The position numbers were made by a program, and so were the translations under genes. From an uncultured Clostridia bacterium (lineage in GTDB: Bacteria; Bacillota; Clostridia; Oscillospirales; Oscillospiraceae): 32,139 nucleotides of DNA. Numbering within the stretch: the first letter of the stretch is position 1; the number at the start of each line of letters is the position of its first letter. Positions 7,926 through 16,500 of this stretch are shown in pieces. Under the pieces are notes generated by a model. The model was given only the letters and a program-made list of their open reading frames with translations, made no database searches and had not been told where the DNA came from. The stretch lies in the NCBI GenBank assembly GCA_947164825.1, contig CAMUYE010000018.1:1-32139 (forward strand). The letters are read 5' to 3'.

Positions 7926-10511
7926 TTATTTCTTCCGCTCATAGGGCGTTCCCGTCAAAGGCAGCTGGGTTCTTCTCACACCGTCCCGCTGATAATAGGC
8001 TTCCGCGATGGCGGGAGCCGTGGGGATGGAGGTGATCTCGCCGATGCCGATGGCGCCGTTGGCGTAGGGGAGGCCCGGCTTGTCTACGACAATGGCCCTG
8101 ATCTCCGGGATCTGGTCGGCCTTGAAGAGACCCAGAGTGCCGAATTTGCCCGTGGGCCTGCAGTTGTCGTCGATGGGATAGCGCTCTGTCAGGGCGAAGC
8201 CCATGGACATGACCATGCCGCCCTCGATCTGCCCCTCGCAGGAGAGGGGATTGACGGCCTTGCCCACGTCGTGAATGCCGATGAGCTTTTTGATCCGGCC
8301 CGTTTCCCGATCCAGAACGCACATCTGCGTCGCGTAGCCGTAGGCCACGTGGCTCACGGGGTTCGGCAGATCGGCCCTGAGCTTGTCGGTCTTCGCCAGG
8401 TATTCCCCGTAGAACGCCTGCCCCTTCAGATCCGCCAGTTCCCTGCCCCGCAGGGCTTCGACCAGCTTTTCGCAGGCCCGGCGTACGGCCTCCCCGGTGA
8501 TGAGGGTCTGGCGGGAACCGGAGGTGTCGCCGGAGTCCGGGGCGATCCAGGTGTTGGAGCGTTCGTAGACAATCTGGTCGGGCCGCAGGCCTGCGTTGGT
8601 GACCACCATCTGGACCAGGACCGTCCCCAGGCCCTGGCCGATGCAGGAGGCCCCGGAGTAGATGTGCAGCTTGCCGTCGTCCTCCACGATGAGCCTGGCC
8701 CGGCCCCAGTCGGGGAGTCCCACGCCGACCCCGGCGTTCTTCATGGCGCAGGCCAGACCCACGGGGTCTCCCGCGGTCACGGCTTCGTCGTAGTATTGCT
8801 TCGCAATCACCAGAGTTTCCACCAGGCCCGTTTCCGGGCCCACGATCTGGCCGTTGGGCAGCACGCCGCCGGGGCGGATGGCGTTGCGTATCCGGATCTC
8901 CCAGGGCGAGATGCCAACGCGCTCCGCCATCTCGTTCAGCAGACTCTCGATGGCAAAGCAGGTCTGGGTGACGCCGAAGCCCCGGAAGGCCCCGGCGGGG
9001 GGATTGTTGGTGTAGTAGGCCGTGCCCTCGATTTCAAAGTTTTCGTAGGCGTAGGGCCCGGCGGCGTGGGTGCAGGCCCGTTCCAGCACCGGCCCGCCCA
9101 GGGAGGCGAAGGCGCCGGTGTCGGAGACGACCTTGGCCTTGACGCCCTGGATGACGCCGTTCTCGTCGCAGCCCAGGGTGAAGTCCATGGAGAAGGGGTG
9201 GCGCTTGGGGTGGACCAGAATGGACTCGGCCCGGCTCAGCTTGACCTTGACGGGCACCCGGGCCAGGTAGGCGATCAGGGCCGCGTGGTGCTGAACGCTC
9301 ATGTCCTCCTTGCCGCCGAAGCCGCCGCCGACGAGCTGATTTTCCACCAGACATTGTTCGTAGGGGACCCCCAGCATGGAGGCGCACTCATGCAGCGTGG
9401 TGTGAGCGCCCTGATCCGAGGTCAGCAGCTTGACCCCGCCGTTCTCCAGGGGCAGGGCCACGCAGCATTCGGGCTCCAGAAAGGCGTGCTCGGTCCAGGG
9501 GGTCTCAAAGTGCCGGGAGATCACGTGGGCGGACCTGGCGATGGCCCCCGCAGCGTCGCCCCGGGAGACCTGCCTGTGGGCCTGGACGTTGTCCTTGTCG
9601 GTCTCGAAGACCAGGGGCGCCCCGGGAGCCGCGGCCTCCGCCGGATTGTGGACGGCGGGCAGGACCTCGTATTCCACCCTGACCAGCTTTTTCGCCGCCT
9701 CCAGGGTCTCCCGGTCCCTGGCGCAGACCAGGGCGATCGCGTCCCCCAGATAGTGGGTGATCTGCCCTACGCCGATCAGGGTGGGCTGATCCTTCTTGAT
9801 GTGGCCCACATTGACCTGGCCGGGAATGTCCCTGGCGGTCAGAACGCAGACCACGCCGGGCAGGGCCTCGGCCTCGCCGGTATCGATGGAGAGCACCCGC
9901 GCCCGGGGATAGGCGCTCCGCACGGCGGAGCCGTAGCACATGCCCTCCACGTAGATATCGTCGGGGTATTTGCCATAGCCCAGAACCTTCTCCGCCACGT
10001 CGATCCGGTGGACCCGGGAGCCCACTTGAAAGTCGTCCGCGGAAGGCGCCGGGATCCGGCCCTCCCGGAACAGCTTCGCGGCCAGCAGGATGCCGTCGAT
10101 GATCTTGACGTAGCCCGTACAGCGGCAGATGTTGTTGCGGATGGCGTAGCCGGCCTCGGCCCGGGTAGGGGAGGGGTTGAGGTCCAGCAGGGCTTTGGCG
10201 GCCATGACCATGCCGGGGATGCAGAAGCCGCACTGAACCGCCCCCGCCTCGCCGAAGGCGTAGACGAAGACTTCTTTTTCAAAGGGGGACAGACCCTCCA
10301 CGGTCAGGACCGACTTGCCCTCCAGCTTGTCCGTCATGGGGACGCAGGCCTTGGTCAGCTTGCCGTCGATGAGGACCTGGCAGGTTCCGCAGGCGCCTTC
10401 GCTGCAGCCGTCCTTGACGCTGGTCAGCCCCAGCTCGTCCCGCAGGAAGCGGATCAGCTTCTGATTCCGTTTTGCTGTGACGGCCTTCCCGTTCACGGTA
10501 AAGCTTGCCAT
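7926..10511 (-). CDS. Single-chain molybdenum hydroxylase, selenium-dependent xanthine dehydrogenase type (2Fe-2S domains fused to molybdopterin domain)
   Basis: CSEGACGTCQVLIDGK...C and CGFCIPGMVMAAKALL...NNICRCTGYVKI 2Fe-2S motifs; molybdopterin domain GGGFGGKEDMS, GAFRGFGVTQ; no FAD domain in the chain. Confidence 0.9.
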   Translation of the reverse strand: MASFTVNGKAVTAKRNQKLIRFLRDELGLTSVKDGCSEGACGTCQVLIDGKLTKACVPMTDKLEGKSVLTVEGLSPFEKEVFVYAFGEAGAVQCGFCIPGMVMAAKALLDLNPSPTRAEAGYAIRNNICRCTGYVKIIDGILLAAKLFREGRIPAPSADDFQVGSRVHRIDVAEKVLGYGKYPDDIYVEGMCYGSAVRSAYPRARVLSIDTGEAEALPGVVCVLTARDIPGQVNVGHIKKDQPTLIGVGQITHYLGDAIALVCARDRETLEAAKKLVRVEYEVLPAVHNPAEAAAPGAPLVFETDKDNVQAHRQVSRGDAAGAIARSAHVISRHFETPWTEHAFLEPECCVALPLENGGVKLLTSDQGAHTTLHECASMLGVPYEQCLVENQLVGGGFGGKEDMSVQHHAALIAYLARVPVKVKLSRAESILVHPKRHPFSMDFTLGCDENGVIQGVKAKVVSDTGAFASLGGPVLERACTHAAGPYAYENFEIEGTAYYTNNPPAGAFRGFGVTQTCFAIESLLNEMAERVGISPWEIRIRNAIRPGGVLPNGQIVGPETGLVETLVIAKQYYDEAVTAGDPVGLACAMKNAGVGVGLPDWGRARLIVEDDGKLHIYSGASCIGQGLGTVLVQMVVTNAGLRPDQIVYERSNTWIAPDSGDTSGSRQTLITGEAVRRACEKLVEALRGRELADLKGQAFYGEYLAKTDKLRADLPNPVSHVAYGYATQMCVLDRETGRIKKLIGIHDVGKAVNPLSCEGQIEGGMVMSMGFALTERYPIDDNCRPTGKFGTLGLFKADQIPEIRAIVVDKPGLPYANGAIGIGEITSIPTAPAIAEAYYQRDGVRRTQLPLTGTPYERKK

Positions 10512-10636
10512 GTTGTTCCCTCCCGAATCCGGATATGATCGGCGGATCCCGCCGATGGGGGCAGATACGCCCGGAGCTGCGATCCCGTCCCGGACAAGCG
10601 CGCCGGCTTCCGGTCAGAGCGGCTGATCAGAGCGGA

Positions 10637-11923
10637 TTATTCGATGCCGGCCACCGTGACGCCGTTGAGTTTGGTCACGGCGGGGATGGACCAGTTGTCG
10701 TACTGGACGGTCTCGGCGGAGAGGTACAGCTCACCCAGGAGCTCCCGGAGGTTGCCGCTGACGCTGCCGCCGGTGACGGGGGTGACGGTCTCGCCGTCGT
10801 GCCAGTAGGCCAGGCGGATCTCGCCGAAGATATCTCCGGTCATGGAATCCACCTCGAAGCCGGAGAACTCCACAGCCTCCAGATATTTGCCCTTCCGCAG
10901 CTCGGCCTCGCTCTGCTTTCCGCCGGCCACGGCGTAGTTGCCGGGCTGGAAGGAGTCCTCCAGGCCCATATAGCAGGAGAACATCCGGCCTCCGAGGAAG
11001 TGCTCGGGCACGTTGTCCCGGAGCATGACCGTGTCCCGGATGGGAGAGCCCTCGTTGTCGAAGGCCCGGTTCAGGGAGGAATTGGGCAGCTCCCGCTTGG
11101 CGGTCAGGGTCACCCTGTCGCCCTTCACGTCCTCGGCGATGGGCTTGCCGATGGCCCAGTCGCTCATGCGGCGGCAGATCATGGCCGGATCCAGTCGGTC
11201 GGCAAAGTAGGCGTAGACCTCGATGGCGTCCTCGCCGGAGAGGATCAGGTCCGCCTTGCCCAGGGCCGGGGTGGGCTTTGCCAGAAGCCGGTCCCGGCCG
11301 TAGGCCATGGCCTTTTTTACATCCCGTTCCAGACCCGCGGCGTCGCAGGAGCCGCTTTCGTACATCCGGTAGAGCTCGATCTCATGGTTCCCGTTTCTGG
11401 CATTCACGATGACCTCCGCCATGCTCTCGGGATAGGTCTCGGTCACGTCCACGCCCTCGGAATTGAGATAGCGGCGGGTGGCGGAGGATGCGAAGATCTC
11501 ATAGCTGTTGAGGTCCTCCGTCTCCGTCTCGGGCAGAGCCTTCAGGGTGCGGAGGAAGTCGCCCGCGATGGCGGGGACGTCCACACAAACCCGGTCCCGA
11601 TGGGCGGCGTGGGCCTCCGAGGGCTTGCGGAGGGTGTAGAGCTTGTTGGGCGCCAGGGTGGCCTGATAGGCCAGGTTTGCCACCAGCTTTTTGGCCTCTT
11701 CCGAAGAGGCCGTGGGAGGCAGCTCCGCACCGGCGGAGCCGATTTTGTCCTCGCCGATCTTTTGATACACCTTGATGCCCAGGCTGTAGATCCGCTTGGC
11801 CCGGTTCTGATCCAGCGCGTGGCGGATGAAGTAGAACTCCCAGCCCTCGGTGCGCATTTCGGTGACTTCCCAGGCGTAAACGCCTGCGTTTTTCAGGATT
11901 TCAAGTACCTGTTCCAGCATCAT
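10637..11923 (-). CDS. tldE: TldE/PmbA family metalloprotease partner subunit
   Basis: MMLEQVLEILKNAGVYAWEVTEMRTEG...; C-terminal SGNLRELLGELYLSAETVQYDNWSIPAVTKLNGVTVAG; start overlaps tldD stop. Confidence 0.82.
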   Translation of the reverse strand: MMLEQVLEILKNAGVYAWEVTEMRTEGWEFYFIRHALDQNRAKRIYSLGIKVYQKIGEDKIGSAGAELPPTASSEEAKKLVANLAYQATLAPNKLYTLRKPSEAHAAHRDRVCVDVPAIAGDFLRTLKALPETETEDLNSYEIFASSATRRYLNSEGVDVTETYPESMAEVIVNARNGNHEIELYRMYESGSCDAAGLERDVKKAMAYGRDRLLAKPTPALGKADLILSGEDAIEVYAYFADRLDPAMICRRMSDWAIGKPIAEDVKGDRVTLTAKRELPNSSLNRAFDNEGSPIRDTVMLRDNVPEHFLGGRMFSCYMGLEDSFQPGNYAVAGGKQSEAELRKGKYLEAVEFSGFEVDSMTGDIFGEIRLAYWHDGETVTPVTGGSVSGNLRELLGELYLSAETVQYDNWSIPAVTKLNGVTVAGIE

Positions 11924-13353
11924 CCCAACCTCGCTTTCGTTTTGAGATAGGGGCCTCCGTCGGCCACCTTGACCCACTCCTTGTGGCCCTTGCCGCAGCC
12001 GCCGCTGCCGAAGACCTCCCGGTCACGGGAGCGCATGCAGATGCCGCCCAGAAGATCGGGCACATAGCCCGTGAGGATGATGGGGGCCACGACCCGGCCG
12101 GTCAGCTTGCCGTCCACAATCTCCCGGCCCTTTTTGATGATGCACTGGATGCCCCAGTGCTTGGGGTCCTCCATGCCGCTCTCCATGCCCTCCAGGAGGA
12201 AGCCCCGCTTGGTGGCGGCGATCATCTCCTCCAAGCTGCTGTCGCCGGAGTCGAACATGGTGTTGGTCATGCGGGTGTAGACCTTGTGGGCGTAGTTCTG
12301 ACGCTTGCCGTTGCCTGTGGGCTTCACGCCCAGACGCAGGGCGGACAGGGCGTCGCAGATGCCGGTTTTCAGGATGCCCTTGTCGATTTCCGTCACGTCC
12401 CCGGCCAGGACGCCCTCATCGTCGAAGGCGTAGCTGGTGACATTCTCGGCGCACAGAGCGCCCTCATGCATGGAGCAGAGCTCGCTGCCAACGCGCTTGC
12501 CGATGTAGTCCTTGCCCAGGGCGCGGTTTTTGACAAACATGTCCATCTCCACGCCGTGGCCGAAGGCCTCGTGGGCGATGAGGCCCGTCACCTCGGGAGA
12601 GGTGATGATCTCGTATTCGCCGGGCTCGATGCGCTCGGCGGAGAGGAGCTCCGCCGCGCCGGCGGCTGCCTTGTCCAGCTTGGCCGCGAGGCCGTCAAAG
12701 AGCTCGGGACCGCAGAGACCGGAGACAGAGGCGTAGTCCATCTGATTCTTGCCGTCCTCCATCACCACGACGCCCACCATCCCCTCGGAGTAGACGTAGC
12801 TCTGGCTCAGATCCCGGTTTTTGGTGAGGAAGAGCTTGCTGATATGGGTGCTCTGGGCGGAGGTGAAGCATTCGATCGTGCGGGGATCCAGGCTCATGCC
12901 CCGGTCGGACAGGGCGGTGAGCTTCTCCACCAAGGCCTTGATGTCCGCGGTCTCGGGAAGCTGCTCGGTCTCCTTCTCCACAAAGAGCGTCAGGGGCTCG
13001 TCGTCCAGAACCGGAGTGTCATAGATCGTGGTTCCGGTCTCGCGGAGGAGGGCGAGCTGGGCGTCCAGGGCAGCCTTGATCTGGCCGCAGGTCGCTTCGG
13101 CAGCGGCCGGGTCGAACTCGTTGAGGGCATACTCACTGTAGAGCCCGTCCTTCCAGACGCGGAACACGACGCCGCGCTCCGTGGTCATGGTCGCGTTCCG
13201 GACGGCCTTGGAATGCTGGGAGATGCTCAGCCCCAGACCCACGGAATCCGTCGCCAGAGCGCTGACGTAGGGATAGTCCCGCCCCAGCAGCTCGATCAGC
13301 GTTTTGAGCCCGTCCCGGATGTGCAGCAGCCAGGGGGAAAAGTTTGCTTTCAT
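11920..13353 (-). CDS. tldD: TldD family metalloprotease
   Basis: Zinc-protease motif HEAFGHGVEMD, ICMRSRDREVFGSGGCGKG; overlaps tldE by ATGA-like junction. Confidence 0.92.
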   Translation of the reverse strand: MKANFSPWLLHIRDGLKTLIELLGRDYPYVSALATDSVGLGLSISQHSKAVRNATMTTERGVVFRVWKDGLYSEYALNEFDPAAAEATCGQIKAALDAQLALLRETGTTIYDTPVLDDEPLTLFVEKETEQLPETADIKALVEKLTALSDRGMSLDPRTIECFTSAQSTHISKLFLTKNRDLSQSYVYSEGMVGVVVMEDGKNQMDYASVSGLCGPELFDGLAAKLDKAAAGAAELLSAERIEPGEYEIITSPEVTGLIAHEAFGHGVEMDMFVKNRALGKDYIGKRVGSELCSMHEGALCAENVTSYAFDDEGVLAGDVTEIDKGILKTGICDALSALRLGVKPTGNGKRQNYAHKVYTRMTNTMFDSGDSSLEEMIAATKRGFLLEGMESGMEDPKHWGIQCIIKKGREIVDGKLTGRVVAPIILTGYVPDLLGGICMRSRDREVFGSGGCGKGHKEWVKVADGGPYLKTKARLG

Positions 13354-13388
13354 CTGATCAGTCCTTTCTGTAATAGGTTTCTGCGTCT

Positions 13389-13417
13389 ATTATACAAAAG
13401 TCGGAATCCTTTTTCAA
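13389..13417 (-). promoter_or_regulatory. Sigma-A promoter for tldD(-tldE-xdh)
   Basis: Minus strand TTGAAA-N17-TATAAT. Confidence 0.7.
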
Positions 13418-13492
13418 CCGTTATTCTGCTGAATGACGGAACGAATTTTTTGTATAAAACAAACAAAAACATGGCGAATATTTATAAAATTG

Positions 13493-13520
13493 TGGACAAA
13501 TTCACCGAATGTGCTATAAT
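13493..13520 (+). promoter_or_regulatory. Extended -10 promoter for the C1A protease gene
   Basis: TGGACA-N16-TATAAT with TGC directly before the -10. Confidence 0.7.
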
Positions 13521-13571
13521 AGCAATGTATCGGGACGCCCGATGCAAAATTATTTTGATGGGAGAGTTTTT

Positions 13572-16500
13572 ATGAAACACTCGCTGAAAAAGGTCATGGC
13601 GCTTCTTCTTGCAACGATTCTGGTCATGACGATGCTTCCGACTGTCGCCTTCGCCGGAAACGGGATCGCCGGAGAAGGCCGGGCCGACGACGCCCGGATA
13701 CCCAACGACTACATCCCCTTCGTGCGGCACGGCAGCAGCGCCGTCTCCGACGCCTACGCCCGCGGCGATATGGCGACCTACCGCCAGCTCTCGGGCTGCA
13801 GCGCCACCCGCGGCACCCTGCCCTCCAGCTACGACAGCCGCGACTACGGCTACATCACCTCCGTCAAGAATCAGAACCCCTACGGCACCTGCTGGACCTT
13901 CGGCACCATGGCCCCCATCGAGGCCTACATGATCAAGCACGGCATCATCAACAAGGCCACCGGCGCCGCCGCCACCACCAGCATGGACCTCTCCGAGTAC
14001 CATCTGGCCTGGTTCACCTACACCAACGCCTATGACGCCGAGGGCATGCTCACCGGCGACAAGACCACCGCCAAGACCGACAGCAGCGCCTCCTCCTATC
14101 TGGATCGGGGCGGCAACTACGCCCTTGCCACCTATACGCTGATGCGCTGGGAAGGCGCGGCCTCCGAGTCCACCTCCGCCCTGGCCTACAGCAACGCCTC
14201 CACCTCCGGCCTGAACTCCCAGTACGCCTACGCCTACAACGTGGCCCACGTGACCGACGCCACTTGGATCAACGTCTCCGATCAGGACGCCGTCAAGCAG
14301 GCCATTATGGAGTACGGCGCCGGCACCATCAGCTACTATCACAGCGACAGCTATCTGAATACCTCCACCTACGCCTACTACTACAACGCCGGCACCTCCT
14401 CCAACCACGCGGTCACCGTCGTGGGCTGGGACGACAACTACGCCGTCTCCAACTTCAAGTCCGGCAAGCGGCCCTCCAACCCCGGCGCCTGGATCATCAA
14501 GAACTCCTGGGCCTCCTCCTGGGGCAAGAACGGCTACTTCTACCTCTCCTACGAGGATACCTCCGTCGTCAACGGCGCCTGCTGCTTCTACAAGGTCGCC
14601 GCGGAAGACAACTACGCCCACTGCTATCAGTACGACGGCACCGCCAACGTGGTGAACTATCAGAGCATGGGCAATAACTGCCAGATCGCCAACATCTTCA
14701 CCGCCAACGGCACCCAGTCCCTGAAGGCCGTGGCCCTCTCCCCCTGGGACGAGGCCACCACCTACACCCTGTACATCTACACGGGCCTGAGCTCCGACAC
14801 CAACCCCACCTCCGGCACCCTGGCGTGCACCCAGACCGGCTACCTGCCCTACTCCGGCTACTTCACCATCCCCCTGGATCAGAGCGTGTCTCTGACCAAC
14901 GGCGAGAAGTTCTCTGTGGTCTTCAAGCTGAGCACCCCCGAGCCCGACCCCGACGAGAACAACACCTACGTCCACATCCCCTACGACGCCACCAGCAGCG
15001 ACGTCAGCTGGGTCACCTTCACCCACACCAACCACGGCAACACCTCTTACTATAAGGAAGCCAACGGCTCCTGGACCAACGTGCCCAACAACGGCGACTT
15101 TCGCATCAAGGCCTACACCGACGACGCCTCCTACACCGTGACCGCCGTCTCCAACAACACCAGCTACGGCACCGTCTCCGTCAACGGCAACAAGATCACC
15201 GCCAGCCCGAAGACCGGCTACTACGTCTCCGACGCCCAGGTGACCTCCGGCACCGCCACGGTCTCCATCAACGGCAACGTCATCACCGTCAACGCCTCCT
15301 CCGACTGCACCGTCAAGGTCATCTTCGCGGTCAAGCCCCAGTATACCGTGACCTACAAGGCCCTGGGCTCCACCCTGAGCACCGCCACGGCCTACGTGCA
15401 GGACGTCATCAACCTGCCCGCCACGGCCACCGCCGTCGACGGCTATAGCTTCGTAGGCTGGACCACTTCCACCGTGGCCGAGACCACCGTGAAGCCTGAG
15501 TACTACGCCCCCGGCGCGGAGTACACCGTCACCGGCAACGCCACCCTCTACGCCCTCTATACTCGCAGCGAGGGCAGCGGCGAGATCGTCTACGAGATCG
15601 TCTCCGAGCCCATCACCGACTGGGCAGGCAAGTACGTCGTCACCTGCGGCAAGGACAGCTCCATGCTGGTCCTGAAGGGTCTCTCCGGCAACACCTCCTA
15701 TGAGAGCTCCTCCGCCGGCGGCGCCGCCAGCTTCTCCGGCACCGGCATGACCCTTGACAACGGCGTGCTCAAGAACGTCGGCAGCGCCTACATCTTCGAG
15801 GCCGCCTCCGCCGACGGCGGCTGGAGCCTCAAGAACGCCTCCACCGGCACCTACCTGGGCAGCTACAACAGCTACCTCTACAGCCGCTCCTCCTACTCCT
15901 CCAGCTACTGCGTCTGGAGCCTGGAGTACGACACCTACAACATCTGCATGAAGGTGAGCAACGCCGCCAGCTCCAGCTACCCCTACCTGGTGAAGGGTTC
16001 CAACAGCTACTTCGTCATCAACAGCGGATACACCACCAACAAGACCCAGCTCTGGAAGCAGACCACCGCCTCCACCACCTACTACAACACCAACCCCTCC
16101 GCGACCCACACCCACACCGCCGCGGCCGCCGTGCAGGAGAACTACGTGGCTCCCACCTGCACCGCCGCCGGCAGCTATGACGAGGTTGTCTACTGCTCCA
16201 GCTGCGGCGAAGAGATGAGCCGCACCGCCAAGACCGTGGCCGCCCTGGGCCACAACGCCGGCTCTCCCGTCCAGGAGAACTACGTGGCTCCCACCGAGAC
16301 CACGGACGGCGGCTACGACACCGTGACCTACTGCACCCGCTGCAGCGCCGAGCTGAGCAGGACCCACACCACCCTGCCCGCCACCGGCCCCACCGTCTAC
16401 TACACCGTGAGCTTCTCCGTGCCCAATGGCGTGACCTCTCCCGCCAGCCAGACCGTGGCCGCGGGCGGCTCCGTCACCCTGCCCACCGCCGGCGCGCCCG

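Noticed and set aside
10537-10556. Small palindrome tcggcggatcccgccga upstream of xdh
   Set aside because: Short stem without T-run or other context; could be chance in GC-rich DNA
8271-13575. Long plus-strand ORFs (8271-10538, 10505-11950, 11983-13575)
   Set aside because: Antisense to xdh, tldE and tldD; composition typical of shadow frames (G/V/A/H/D-rich)
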